Positions 50,562-59,676 of a DNA stretch of 64,000 nt are shown in pieces. The translations under genes and the position numbers were made by a program. The stretch lies in contig SVDL01000001.1 in the NCBI GenBank assembly GCA_015057835.1, forward strand, positions 60,745-124,744. Direction: 5' to 3'. The DNA comes from Lachnospiraceae bacterium. GTDB lineage: Bacteria; Bacillota; Clostridia; Lachnospirales; Lachnospiraceae. The notes beneath the pieces are model-generated. The model was not told where the DNA came from, did not search any database, and saw only the letters and a list, made by a program, of their open reading frames with translations. How positions within the stretch are numbered: position 1 is the first letter of the stretch; each line of letters starts with the position of its first letter.

Positions 50562-51970
50562 AGGGTGTCTCCTTTTTCTGCGCAGATATCATAGACGACG
50601 CCTGCAAATGCCTCCGCCCCGTTCGTCAGCAGCTTCTCATCATTAATATTATAGGAACGGCTGTGGGCGATGTCCTCGATATCCGTAAGGATCCTCATAA
50701 ATGTCCCCTCGCCGCCGTTCGAAATCACTTTATTGATCATGTAGGACACGTCCTCGCTGCCGCTGCCCTTCATGCTGTCGATCTCCGTGAGCTTCATACC
50801 CAGATCCTGCTCGCAGACCCGGCGCACCCGCTTCATGAGACCTTCCGAGCTCGTGAAGTTCTCTCCTCCGCCTTTCCGGACGAGATCATACGTGCACTCA
50901 TGCATCGCGGCGGCGTGTTCCAGCACCAGTTTTGCCTTTCTCTCCATATACTGGCAGATCTCATTGGTCTGCCCGCGGACTTCAAAATCAAAGTGCACTT
51001 CATCCGAGATCGCGTTGATCACGCTGTCATCGCGGACCTTCCCGACGCCGACCCGGGAAATGCCGCCGCTGTGACGCGGGATCGCGTTCATTTCCAGGAT
51101 GCAGGTCGCTGTGGCTAAAAGCGCGTCATGGCCTTTTTCGGGGGATCCGCCCGCGTGCGCGGATCTGCCGTGCATCACGACGCCCCACTTCGACGTGGCC
51201 AGCATGCCGTGTACGCCGGGATACAGGACGGCATCGTCGGGTTCATTGATCTGCTTGGTCGAGTGGGAGCTGATCAGATACATCGCCTTATCGAGATGTC
51301 CGTTCGCGACGATCGCCTCCGCCGCGCCGGCGACGCCTTCCTCATGGGGCTGGAAGATCAGCTTGACCGTTCCCTTCAGCTCATCTCTGATCTTCATCAG
51401 GATCTCCGCCGTTCCGAGGCCGATGCAGGCGTGGGAATCATGACCGCACGCGTGCATGAAGCCGTCATTTACGGAAGCGTACCCGCATTTAACGGGCTGA
51501 TGCTCCGGATCCGTGGATTCCGGGATCCCCAGCGCGTCAATGTCAAAGCGCATGCCGATGACCGGTGCGATATCATTTTCCATATCTTTGTGCGCTTCCT
51601 CCGCTGTCGTGAGGACCCGCGGGGACGGTTCTCTTTGGCCCCCTCTCAGGATTCCGATCACGCCGGTCATGCCGTATTTCATATAAGGGGCAAATTCCGG
51701 ATCCGCGTCCTGCCCGATGGCTCTCTCGTACTCTTTTTCAAAGAACTCCTCCGAATAGAGATTCATGCGGACGTCGGGCTTCATGACGGCGCCGCCGATC
51801 AGGACCTCGTATCCCATCTCGTACAGGCGTCTTGCGATCAGGGAGCCGGTGCGGATCTCGAGCCAGCCGCCCTCGGCGTATTTATGAAAATCATGCCGGT
51901 AATCAATCAGCTTGGGCGTGATCTCTTCCGCGGTTTTCCGAATGATCTCATATACTTCAGCGCGCTCCAT
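50558..51970 (-). CDS. M20 (M20D) amidohydrolase, AbgA-like
   Basis: 470 residues. The metal-binding motifs are GMRFDIDALGI, HACGHDSHACIGLG and FQPHEEGVAGA, with a dimerisation domain containing HGRSAHAGGSPEKGHDALL and a final SGSEDVSYM. This is close to aminobenzoyl-glutamate hydrolase subunit A and indole-acetyl-amino-acid hydrolases: hydrolysis of an N-acyl amino acid. The CapA-type gene overlaps its 3' end. A promoter and an AACGTTT palindrome lie upstream at 52071-52116. Confidence 0.88.
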   Translation of the reverse strand: MERAEVYEIIRKTAEEITPKLIDYRHDFHKYAEGGWLEIRTGSLIARRLYEMGYEVLIGGAVMKPDVRMNLYSEEFFEKEYERAIGQDADPEFAPYMKYGMTGVIGILRGGQREPSPRVLTTAEEAHKDMENDIAPVIGMRFDIDALGIPESTDPEHQPVKCGYASVNDGFMHACGHDSHACIGLGTAEILMKIRDELKGTVKLIFQPHEEGVAGAAEAIVANGHLDKAMYLISSHSTKQINEPDDAVLYPGVHGMLATSKWGVVMHGRSAHAGGSPEKGHDALLATATCILEMNAIPRHSGGISRVGVGKVRDDSVINAISDEVHFDFEVRGQTNEICQYMERKAKLVLEHAAAMHECTYDLVRKGGGENFTSSEGLMKRVRRVCEQDLGMKLTEIDSMKGSGSEDVSYMINKVISNGGEGTFMRILTDIEDIAHSRSYNINDEKLLTNGAEAFAGVVYDICAEKGDTL

Positions 51971-52070
51971 ATCTTACCTCCGTGTCTGCCTCATCTGTTC
52001 TCAAAGGAAAATGCAGCCGTCCCGCAGAGCTTTCCCCGCGGTTCCGGTATGTATTTGCCTCCGCATCTTC

Positions 52071-52116
52071 ATCTTACCGCCGGTCCGAAGGCGGGTCAAT
52101 CGGAAACGTTTCGAAA
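52071..52116 (-). promoter_or_regulatory. promoter and cre-like operator for the M20 gene
   Basis: On the minus strand TTGACC (52099-52094), 17-bp spacer, TAAGAT (52076-52071). Directly upstream is GGAAACGTTTCGAAAC (52102-52117), a LacI/CcpA-type site with two overlapping palindromes. Confidence 0.5.
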
Positions 52117-52158
52117 CTCCCCCGAAACGTAAGAAAAGCCGGATCGCAATCCGGCTGA

Positions 52159-53538
52159 TCACGCGAGCCGCGCCGGATCCAGGATCCGGTCGATCAGCTC
52201 GTCGCTCATAAGGTTCCTGTCGCGGAGGATCTTCCGCACCGGCACGCCGGTCTCCAGCGATTCCTTCGCGGCTTCCGCCGCCTTCTTATACCCGATGTAC
52301 GGGCAGACCGCCGTGACGATCCCCACACTGCTCTCCAGCAGATCCCTGCATCGTTCCCGATTCGCGGTGATGCCGCGGATGCAGTTTTTGGTCAGCGTCC
52401 GGACCGCCGCTTCGAGCGTGTCCAGGGACTCAAAGAGATTATAGAAAATGACCGGCTCGAACGCATTTAATTCCATCTGCCCGGCTTCGGCGGCCATGGC
52501 GATGGCGGTGTCATTTCCCACGATATTGTAAGCCACCTGGGTGACGACTTCCGGAATAACCGGATTCACTTTGCCGGGCATGATGGACGAGCCGTTCTGC
52601 ATCGGGGGCAGATTGATCTCCCCGAAGCCGGTCTTCGGCCCGCTGGAGAGGAGACGCAGATCGTTGCACATTTTCGAGAGATTGATCGCGCAGGCTTTCA
52701 GGGCGCCGGACAGGGCCACAAATCCGTCGAGATTTTCCGTGGCGTCGAAGAGGTCCTCGGCTTTCACAAGATCAATGCCCGTCAGTTTCGTAAGGGCGTC
52801 GACGATATTTGCCTGATAATAGGGCGAGGTGTTGATCCCGGTCCCGATGGCCGTCGCTCCGAGGTTGATGATCTTCATCTCCTCCGCGGTCTGCGCAAGA
52901 CGCTTCCGGTCCCGCCGGATCATCGTGGCGTAGGCGTGGAAACTCTGTCCGAGCCGCATCGGCACGGCGTCCTCGAGCTGCGTCCGCCCCATCTTCATGA
53001 CATCCCGGAATTCGACCGCTTTCGAAAGCAGCTCCACCTCCAGCTCCCGCAGCGCGTCTTTGAGGGGTTCCAGAAGCTCCAGAGCGGTGAGTTTACCGGC
53101 CGTGGGAATGACGTCATTGGTCGACTGGCACATATTGACGTGGTCGTTGGGATGAACGACCGAATAGTCGCCTTTTTTCCCGCCCATCAGTTCGATCGCC
53201 CGGTTCGCGGCGACCTCATTCATATTCATGTTGGCACTGGTCCCCGCGCCGCCCTGGATCGCATCGACGATAAAAGCTTCCCGAAGCTCCCCGTTCACGA
53301 TCTCCCGGCAGGCCCGGATGACCGCGTCGGCGATGGCCGCGTCCAGCTCCCCGCTCTCCCTGTTGGTCTGCGCGGCAGCGATCTTGATCTGCGCGATATT
53401 CTTAACGAAAGCAGGGTGCATGGGATGGCCGGTGATCGGAAAATTCATTTTCCCCCGCAGCGTCTGCACGCCGTAATAAGCATCGACAGGGATCTCCAAT
53501 GTGCCGATGGAATCGGATTCCAGCCTGGTCTCTTCCAT
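52159..53538 (-). CDS. aspA: aspartate ammonia-lyase
   Basis: 459 residues, full family length. Fumarase/aspartase signature GSSIMPGKVNPVIPE is near residue 320; the early DSIGTLEIPVDAYYGVQTLR, GGAGTSANMNMNEVAANRA, HPNDHVNMCQSTNDVIPTA and MKMGRTQLEDAVPMRLGQ are all typical. It converts aspartate to fumarate and ammonia. GGGAGGAGA precedes the ATG. The divergent Lrp/AsnC gene probably controls it. The alternative, fumarase C, is less likely given the PVDAYYGVQTLR start. Confidence 0.93.
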   Translation of the reverse strand: MEETRLESDSIGTLEIPVDAYYGVQTLRGKMNFPITGHPMHPAFVKNIAQIKIAAAQTNRESGELDAAIADAVIRACREIVNGELREAFIVDAIQGGAGTSANMNMNEVAANRAIELMGGKKGDYSVVHPNDHVNMCQSTNDVIPTAGKLTALELLEPLKDALRELEVELLSKAVEFRDVMKMGRTQLEDAVPMRLGQSFHAYATMIRRDRKRLAQTAEEMKIINLGATAIGTGINTSPYYQANIVDALTKLTGIDLVKAEDLFDATENLDGFVALSGALKACAINLSKMCNDLRLLSSGPKTGFGEINLPPMQNGSSIMPGKVNPVIPEVVTQVAYNIVGNDTAIAMAAEAGQMELNAFEPVIFYNLFESLDTLEAAVRTLTKNCIRGITANRERCRDLLESSVGIVTAVCPYIGYKKAAEAAKESLETGVPVRKILRDRNLMSDELIDRILDPARLA

Positions 53539-53774
53539 GATCGTCTCCTCCCGGATGAAAATAAAAACGAGATAATGACAGCTTTTCTACCCAGAAAATA
53601 TCGCCGCGCAGTCGGTTCGTAAAGACTCGGAAAATAATCGTCAGATTCCACGGATTTCGTTTTTGTTTCGCAAATAAAATAAAGTTTTTTTATCTGATTC
53701 TTAATATTATTAACCAATTATGTTATGATAATTATGCTGTTTCTTACTTTAATTATCCCGAAGGAGTCCCTGCC

Positions 53775-54230
53775 ATGAAAACCATCACCCTCGACAAGAC
53801 CGACCGGAAGATCCTCCGGATCCTTCAGAAAAATGCCCGCGCATCCATCAAAGAGATCGCTTCGCAGCTTTATATGTCCTCCCCCGCCATCTCCGCCCGC
53901 ATTGCCAAGCTGGAAGAGTCCGGCGTCATCACCGGATATCACGCCCAGATCGATCCCGCCGTGCTCGGATACAGCATCAAAGCCTTTATCAACCTGGAGG
54001 TGGATCCGAAGCAGAAGTCCGAGTTCTACAGCTTTGCGGAAGGGGTGGAAAATGTCGTGGAGTGCAGTTATGTCACAGGGGAGTACTCCATGCTGATCGA
54101 AGCGCTGTTTGAGGGAACGGAACAGCTGGATCATTTCGTGAACAGACTGCAGGCCTTCGGGCACACCAAGACACTGATCGCGTTCTCGACGGCGATTCCG
54201 CAGCGCCCGGTTCCGGTCCCGTTAACCTGA
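53775..54230 (+). CDS. Lrp/AsnC-family regulator
   Basis: 151 residues. N-terminal helix-turn-helix: LDKTDRKILRILQKNARASI then EIASQLYMSSPAISARIAKL. The RAM effector domain follows with IKAFINLEVDPKQ, VVECSYVTGEYSMLIEALFE. It forms octamers or dimers sensing amino acids. AAGGAG precedes the ATG. It is divergent from aspA across 236 bp of AT-rich DNA, so aspartate or asparagine response is plausible. Confidence 0.92.
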   Translation: MKTITLDKTDRKILRILQKNARASIKEIASQLYMSSPAISARIAKLEESGVITGYHAQIDPAVLGYSIKAFINLEVDPKQKSEFYSFAEGVENVVECSYVTGEYSMLIEALFEGTEQLDHFVNRLQAFGHTKTLIAFSTAIPQRPVPVPLT

Positions 54231-54295
54231 GGATAAGTATATCCCGGCGGCTGTTCTGTTTCGGAAAACTTTCGTAAAAAAGTCCCCTATTTTCG

Positions 54296-54323
54296 TTGAC
54301 ACCCTTTTTCAAACTGATATAGT
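54296..54323 (+). promoter_or_regulatory. promoter for TIM homologue 2
   Basis: TTGACA (54296-54301), 16-bp spacer, TATAGT (54318-54323). A GTTTCGGAAAAC sequence (54258-54269), close to the operator motif of the sugar clusters, lies about 27 bp upstream. Confidence 0.65.
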
Positions 54324-54416
54324 AATGAAATAAGAAAAAGCGCTCTTACGAGGCTTCCGGAACGGACAGCACCGCAGCTGCGCGGTGCGTTCATGAAAAG
54401 GTGAGGAGAAAACAAC

Positions 54417-55118
54417 ATGAATCCCAAGAATACCATCAAGGCCCCGTTCTTTGAGATCGGCCCGAAATCCTATCTCTACGGACAGGATATCATCGATCTC
54501 GCGGTCGCGGCTGACCAGGCTTCTGAGAAATATGGCGTCGATATTATCTTCACGACTCCGATCGTTTCCATCGCGGATGTAAAACGCGCCACCAAAAATA
54601 TCCACGTCTTCGCTCCCCATATGGATCCGCTCCGCCCGGGACGCGGCCTTGCCGAGATCCTTCCGGAGTCTCTCGCCGCCGCCGGCGCAGAAGGTGTCAT
54701 GCTTAATCACGTAGAGAAGCAGGTAAGTGTTTCCGTGCTGAAAGAAACCATTGCCCGCGCGGAAGAAGTGGGTCTTACGACGATCGTCTGCGCGGATTCC
54801 TCCGTCGAAGCGACTATGATCGCGAACCTGCATCCCGACATTATCGTCGCGGAACCCTCTGAGCTGGTCGGGACCGGACACGCCGTGGACGCTTCTTATG
54901 TGGAAGCGGCCGTCAGCGCGGTCCGCAGCGTCGATCCTGATATTATGGTCCTCGTGGCCGCCGGCATTTCCAACGGCAATGACGTTTACAATATGATCCG
55001 CTCCGGCGCCGACGCGACCGGAACTTCTTCCGCTGTCTGCAAGGCGGAAGACCGCGCCGCAATGGTCGACGAGATGATCTCCGCCGTCCGCCGCGCGTGG
55101 GACGAGAGACACAACTGA
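54417..55118 (+). CDS. archaeal-type triosephosphate isomerase homologue 2
   Basis: 233 residues, similar throughout to the cluster 2 copy. FEIGPKSYLYGQDIIDLAVA supplies the Lys; HMDPLRPGRG, LAAAGAEGVMLNHVEKQV the His; IIVAEPSELVGTG the catalytic Glu; VAAGISNGNDVYNM the phosphate-loop region. The fold length and motifs match archaeal TIM more than bacterial glycolytic TIM. It has its own strong promoter and GAGGAG site and is not in an operon with glycolytic genes, so it likely acts on a non-standard ketose phosphate. Confidence 0.83.
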   Translation: MNPKNTIKAPFFEIGPKSYLYGQDIIDLAVAADQASEKYGVDIIFTTPIVSIADVKRATKNIHVFAPHMDPLRPGRGLAEILPESLAAAGAEGVMLNHVEKQVSVSVLKETIARAEEVGLTTIVCADSSVEATMIANLHPDIIVAEPSELVGTGHAVDASYVEAAVSAVRSVDPDIMVLVAAGISNGNDVYNMIRSGADATGTSSAVCKAEDRAAMVDEMISAVRRAWDERHN

Positions 55119-55340
55119 AAAAAACGGTGACAAAGCGCAGAGTCTGTGTTAGAATACGGGTTCTGCGCCATTTTCTTAAAAGCGGAGACAGGAATCCCGC
55201 TTGAAAAATAATCTGCGCACTCTCCTGCGCAAGGAGATCAGCACGCACACCACCGCAGGCAATGACCTGAGCGCTCCGGGCGCATCGGCCTGCACTTTAA
55301 AAAACAGCGCGCCGCGGGACACAGAACCCGCGCAGACTAT
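55119..55340 (+). other. structured leader of the MATE genes
   Basis: Several hairpins: GCGCAGA/TCTGCGC (55133-55167, possibly the terminator of the TIM gene), AAGCGG/CCGCTT (about 55179-55201), GCAGGC/GCCTGC (55255-55293) enclosing a GCGC/GCGC hairpin, and CGCGGG/CCCGCG (55313-55332) where a ribosome site would be expected. No known riboswitch was recognised. Confidence 0.4.
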
Positions 55341-56738
55341 ATGAAAAAAACAACTAAATCACACGAAATCGATATGGTGAACGGTCCTCTTTTCAGTAAG
55401 ATCGTTCTTTTTGCTGTCCCGCTCATGTTTTCGGGAATGCTGCAGCTTCTTTTCAACGCCGCCGACATTATCGTCGTCGGCCGTTTTTGCGGAAAAGAGG
55501 CGATCGCCGCCGTCGGCGCCACCGCGTCGACCATCAATCTGATCGTCTGCGTCTGCATCGGGTTCACGGTCGGGACAAATGTCCTCGTCGCCCAGTTCTA
55601 CGGCGCCCGCAAAAAAGAGACGGTCGGCGTGACCGTGCACACCTCCATCACTTTCTCCGTGATCGCGGGAGCGATCATGATGTGCATCGGGCTCCTCGCT
55701 TCCCGGGGTCTTCTGACCCTGCTCGGCACGCCGGAGGATGTCATCGAACTCTCGCTCGTCTATATGCGGATCTATCTCGCCGGTCTCCCGGTGCTCTTCC
55801 TCTACAATTTCGGCGCCGCGGTGCTGCGCGCGATCGGGGACACCTTCCGCCCGATGATCTTTCTCACGATCTCGGGCGTCCTGAACGTGCTTCTGAACCT
55901 GCTTTTTGTTATCGTACTGGACATGAATGTGGCCGGCGTCGGTCTCGCCACGGTCCTCTCGGAGGCATTATCCGCATTCCTTGTCATCGCGTGCCTTGTG
56001 AAGAGCGATGATATTTACCGCTTCGAGCTCCGCCGGATCGGCATCAACGGGCGCGCGCTCAAAGAGATCGTCCATATCGGGCTGCCGGCAAGTCTGCAGT
56101 CGGCGGTATTTTCCATTTCCAATATGCAGATCCAGTCGTCGGTCAACTCCTTCGGATCGGCCGTCATGGCCGGCCACGCGGCAGCCAACAATATCAGCGG
56201 ATTTGTCTATACCGCCATGAACTCCGTGACCCAGGCGAGCATCACTTTCACGTCCCAGAACTTCGGCGCCGGCAAATTTGGCCGTCTGAACCGCGTCCTC
56301 CTGAACTGCGTCCTGGTCGTCTCCATGATCGGCGGCGTACTCGGCGGCGCGACAAACCTTTTCGGCAGCAGCCTGCTGAAAATATACACGACCGACCCCG
56401 ACGCCATCTCCGCCGGCATGATCCGTTTCGTGTATTTCGGCGTGCCGTATCTTATGTGCGGCGTCATGGAAGTCATCTGCGGCGCGGTCCGCGGCATCGG
56501 CTACGAATTCCTGCCGATGATCGTCTCTCTGATCGGCGCCTGCGGATTCCGCGTTTTCTGGGTCAGCGTTATTTTCCACATGTTCCCGACGCTGCAGGTC
56601 CTGTACGTGTCCTACCCGATCTCCTGGATCCTGACCGGAACCGTCCATCTGATCTGCTATATCATCTGTAAGAAGAAAATGATCGCGATCCGGACCGCAA
56701 GAGAAAACGCCCGGCGGACAAGTTCCGCTGCTTCCTGA
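55341..56738 (+). CDS. MATE-family efflux transporter 1
   Basis: 465 residues with about twelve helices. The start is KSHEIDMVNGPLFSKIVLFA, a typical MATE N-terminus, and MLQLLFNAADIIVVGRFCG is the first-helix motif with the conserved polar residues. Two similar halves are visible (second half begins near VHIGLPASLQSAVFSISN). It exports drugs or metabolites against Na+ or H+ entry. No ribosome site precedes the ATG; a GC-rich hairpin ends 8 bases before it. A paralogue follows after 62 bp. Confidence 0.9.
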   Translation: MKKTTKSHEIDMVNGPLFSKIVLFAVPLMFSGMLQLLFNAADIIVVGRFCGKEAIAAVGATASTINLIVCVCIGFTVGTNVLVAQFYGARKKETVGVTVHTSITFSVIAGAIMMCIGLLASRGLLTLLGTPEDVIELSLVYMRIYLAGLPVLFLYNFGAAVLRAIGDTFRPMIFLTISGVLNVLLNLLFVIVLDMNVAGVGLATVLSEALSAFLVIACLVKSDDIYRFELRRIGINGRALKEIVHIGLPASLQSAVFSISNMQIQSSVNSFGSAVMAGHAAANNISGFVYTAMNSVTQASITFTSQNFGAGKFGRLNRVLLNCVLVVSMIGGVLGGATNLFGSSLLKIYTTDPDAISAGMIRFVYFGVPYLMCGVMEVICGAVRGIGYEFLPMIVSLIGACGFRVFWVSVIFHMFPTLQVLYVSYPISWILTGTVHLICYIICKKKMIAIRTARENARRTSSAAS

Positions 56739-56800
56739 GCCGCCCGCCGATATCCTGCCCGAAACCTACGTCCCCCTGACCACGAAAGGCGCTGCGAATA

Positions 56801-58201
56801 ATGGATCTCAAAACAAAAAACGCGGAAAATAAAAAAGCCCGCACGGGCATGCATGAGATCGATATGACAAACGGTCCGCTGTTCGGGAAAATGATGCTGT
56901 TCACCTTCCCGCTCATGATCACGGCACTTCTGCAGCTCATTTTCAACGCCGCGGACATGATCGTCGCGGGGCGGTATTCCCCGAACGGCGCCGCCTCTAT
57001 CAGCGCCATCGGCAGCACGCTTGCCGTCATCAATCTCGTGATCGCGCTGGTCACGGGCTGCTCCGTCGGGACAAATGTCGTCGTCGCGGAACACATCGGC
57101 GCGCAGAAGCCGAAGCAGGTCAGCCGATCCGTCCACACTTCCATCACGTTCAGCCTTCTTCTGGGGGCCGCGCTCGGACTCCTCGGCATCCTGATCTCCC
57201 GCCCGATCCTTGTGAAAATGGGAACGCCGGAGGAAGTTCTTCCGCTCGCCCTGCTCTATATCCGTATTTATTTCGCGGGTCTTCCGGTCCTCTCCCTCTA
57301 CAATTTCGGAAGCGGCGTTCTCCGCGCGATCGGGGACACGCGGCGTCCCATGATCTATCTTCTGATCGCCGGGATCCTGAATGTCATCATGAATCTCTTT
57401 TTCGTCATTGTCATGAATCTCGACGTCACGGGCGTCGCGCTGGCGACGACGCTGTCGCAGTGCGTCTCGGCTGCTCTTGTCATCGGCTCTCTCATACGGG
57501 CAAAGGAAAGTTATCATTTTTCGCCGCGGCAGATGGGGATCGACGCGTTCACGCTGAAAAAGATCATTCACGTCGGCGTTCCGGCCGGCTTACAGACAGC
57601 TTTATTCTCGCTGTCCAATATCCTGATCCAGTCCTCGATCAACTCCTTCGGCGTCACGGTCATCGCCGGCAATTCCGCCGCGCAGAGCATCGGCACGTTC
57701 GTCAACACGGCCTCGCAGTCGACCGGACACGCGGCGACGACATTTGCCTCGCAGAACTACGGCGCGAAAAAATTTGACCGGAACAACCGCGTTCTCGCCA
57801 CTTCTCTCGTTGTCACGACTTTGCTGAGCCTCCTGCTCGGCGTTCCGGCTACCGTCTTCGGGCGGCAGTTCCTTGGCATTTACACGACGGATCAGGGCGC
57901 GATCGAGGCGGGACTCGTCCGCATGCTGTTCATGTGCCTGCCGCACTTCATCGGCGGCTGGATGAACGCCGTCTGCGGCGTGATGCGCGGCATCGGCTAC
58001 GAAGTGCTGCCCATGATCGTCTCCTTAGTCGGCGCCTGCCTGCTCCGCATCGTCTGGATTTATACGGTTTTCGGGGTTTTCCACACGCTTCCGGTCCTTT
58101 ACGCCTCCTATCCGGTCACGTGGAGCCTCACGGCAGCGGCCCACCTTCTCTGCTTCTTCCTGCTGCGGAAGCGGGCGTACGCGGTGCGGGGACGTCGGTG
58201 A
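56801..58201 (+). CDS. MATE-family efflux transporter 2
   Basis: 466 residues, closely related to the upstream gene (HEIDMTNGPLFGKMMLFTFP; LLQLIFNAADMIVAGRYSP). The halves are repeated as in other MATE proteins, the second starting near IHVGVPAGLQTALFSLSN. A tandem duplication has produced the pair, with divergent substrate specificity likely. The ribosome site is weak. After the TGA stop the same frame stays open for another 41 codons and contains an 18-bp repeat. Confidence 0.9.
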   Translation: MDLKTKNAENKKARTGMHEIDMTNGPLFGKMMLFTFPLMITALLQLIFNAADMIVAGRYSPNGAASISAIGSTLAVINLVIALVTGCSVGTNVVVAEHIGAQKPKQVSRSVHTSITFSLLLGAALGLLGILISRPILVKMGTPEEVLPLALLYIRIYFAGLPVLSLYNFGSGVLRAIGDTRRPMIYLLIAGILNVIMNLFFVIVMNLDVTGVALATTLSQCVSAALVIGSLIRAKESYHFSPRQMGIDAFTLKKIIHVGVPAGLQTALFSLSNILIQSSINSFGVTVIAGNSAAQSIGTFVNTASQSTGHAATTFASQNYGAKKFDRNNRVLATSLVVTTLLSLLLGVPATVFGRQFLGIYTTDQGAIEAGLVRMLFMCLPHFIGGWMNAVCGVMRGIGYEVLPMIVSLVGACLLRIVWIYTVFGVFHTLPVLYASYPVTWSLTAAAHLLCFFLLRKRAYAVRGRR

Positions 58202-58222
58202 GGACGGCAGGGCTTACTGCCT

Positions 58223-58302
58223 GGATCTGAGTTTCTGTCAGGATCTGAGTTTCTGTCAGGATCTGAGTTACTGTCAGGATCTGAGTTACTGCCAGGATCT
58301 GA
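58223..58302 (+). repeat. 18-bp tandem repeat after MATE 2
   Basis: Four units of GGATCTGAGTTTCTGTCA (58223, 58241, 58259, 58277; last two with TTA for TTT) plus an 8-bp partial unit. It lies in the same reading frame as the MATE gene beyond its stop and would encode GSEFLS hexapeptides. Confidence 0.9.
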
Positions 58303-58645
58303 GGATCACAGAGGCCCTTTTGGATAATTCGGATGCTCTTTTAAAAAATGGTAACCATCATTTTAAGAAACATGCTTCTATTCGCTGTGAGAAGCGTGAT
58401 TTGATTGACTTTTATGCGCATTTTGTCCAACAAGCAGACTGTGAATCTTGCTTTTGGAAAACAAGTTTAGATTCTCATTTTTTGACAACCAATATCTCCG
58501 GATTATTAGTTATCATTTTTTTGATAACAGCTGATCTTTTCCAAATATTTACATAATTCCACATTATGTAAACGGTTCATCTTTCATCCGAGCTGCTTTT
58601 TGTTATCATTTTTCAGAAAGCAGAGTTTTATTTCCAAATAACCAA
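58303..58645. other. AT-rich gap without a supported gene
   Basis: Markedly AT-rich against its surroundings. A hairpin GTTATCA-TTTTTT-TGATAAC lies at 58509-58528. The 78-codon ORF at 58320-58556 has a TTG start, no ribosome site and no recognisable motif, so it is not called. Confidence 0.5.
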
Positions 58646-58717
58646 AAGAGACCGGCACGATACGCCAGTCTCTCCTTTATAAAAAGAGGCCGGCACGATA
58701 CGCCAGTCTCTCCTTTA
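58646..58717 (-). terminator. tandem duplicated terminators after the patatin-like gene
   Basis: Two copies, 38 bp apart, of an AGAGACyGGC...GCCAGTCTCT hairpin. On the minus strand each is followed by TTTT, so both can end the patatin-like transcript. Confidence 0.8.
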
Positions 58718-58795
58718 AAATCAAATCATAACGAATATACAGACCTATTATAGCGGGCTAAAAGCTTGTCTCTTCTCTCCAATAGCCTGAGTCCG

Positions 58796-59659
58796 CTAAA
58801 CTCCCAGAAACTCCCGCAGCTCCCCGAGCCTGCGCAGCGCCTCCGCCCGTCCGGTCTGATAGACTCTCTCAAGTTCTTCCGGATCCTTCTCCGTCCGGCT
58901 GATCCCGAGTGCCTGCGGCGGCCGGATGACAAATGCTCTCCCTTCCGTCTCCCGCAGATTGATCTCTTTCATCTGATTGTTATAGATGATGTGCCGCTCG
59001 GACATCGTCTTCACGACCGCCGGATATTTTCTCAGGGCGGCGCGGAATAAGGGCATGGCTGCGCTTTTCTTTTTCCGGTACCCCTTCGGCTGGGTGAGAA
59101 TAATCACGTTTTTCGTGTATCCGAGGTTCTCCATAAAGCGATAAGGCACGGAATCGGCGATCCCTCCGTCGAGGAGCTGAAATCCGTCTGTCTCTACGAT
59201 TTCGGAGACGAGCGGCATGGAGGCGGACGCCTGCATCCACCGGAGATCTTTCTCCCCGCCGTCCGTGCACAGATAAAACACCGCTTTGCCGGTGTTGATA
59301 TCCGTCGCCCCGACATAGAATTTCATCGGATTCTCTTCAAATGTTTTCCGGTCAAACACATCCAGTTCATTGGGCAGTTCCCGGTAGCAGAAATCTTCTC
59401 CGTACAGATTGCCGGTCCTGATCAGTGATCTCAGGCTGCAGTACCGCGGATCCCGGCTGTATTTTTTGTTGTACCGGATCGGTCTTCCGATCTGTTTCGA
59501 TTTGATATTGCACCCGAAGACCGCACCGGCGGAAATGCCCGCTGCCGCCTCAAAATCGATGCCGTTTTCCATAAATACGTCAATGACGCCGCAGGTAAAC
59601 ATCCCGCGCATCGCCCCGCCTTCCATGATCAGGGCGGTTTTTTCCGTTCCTTTATCCAT
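58796..59659 (-). CDS. patatin-like phospholipase
   Basis: 287 residues from the ATG at 59659, chosen because AAGGAG lies 6 bases upstream; the ORF-track ATG at 59689 overlaps the CdaR gene and lacks a site. Oxyanion-hole start MEGGAMRGMFTCGVID, nucleophile elbow GISAGAVFG (GxSxG) near residue 45 and catalytic-Asp DGGIADSVP give the Ser-Asp dyad. It resembles bacterial YjjU-type patatins: lipid acyl hydrolase, cytoplasmic or peripheral. The upstream CdaR-type gene is 17 bp away, so the two are in one operon. Confidence 0.9.
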   Translation of the reverse strand: MDKGTEKTALIMEGGAMRGMFTCGVIDVFMENGIDFEAAAGISAGAVFGCNIKSKQIGRPIRYNKKYSRDPRYCSLRSLIRTGNLYGEDFCYRELPNELDVFDRKTFEENPMKFYVGATDINTGKAVFYLCTDGGEKDLRWMQASASMPLVSEIVETDGFQLLDGGIADSVPYRFMENLGYTKNVIILTQPKGYRKKKSAAMPLFRAALRKYPAVVKTMSERHIIYNNQMKEINLRETEGRAFVIRPPQALGISRTEKDPEELERVYQTGRAEALRRLGELREFLGV

Positions 59660-59676
59660 GATCGGCTCCTTACTGC

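Noticed and set aside
58320-58556. 78-codon ORF in the AT-rich gap
   Set aside because: TTG start, no ribosome site, no similarity to any family I recognise; AT-rich DNA gives chance ORFs less often but the evidence is still too weak.
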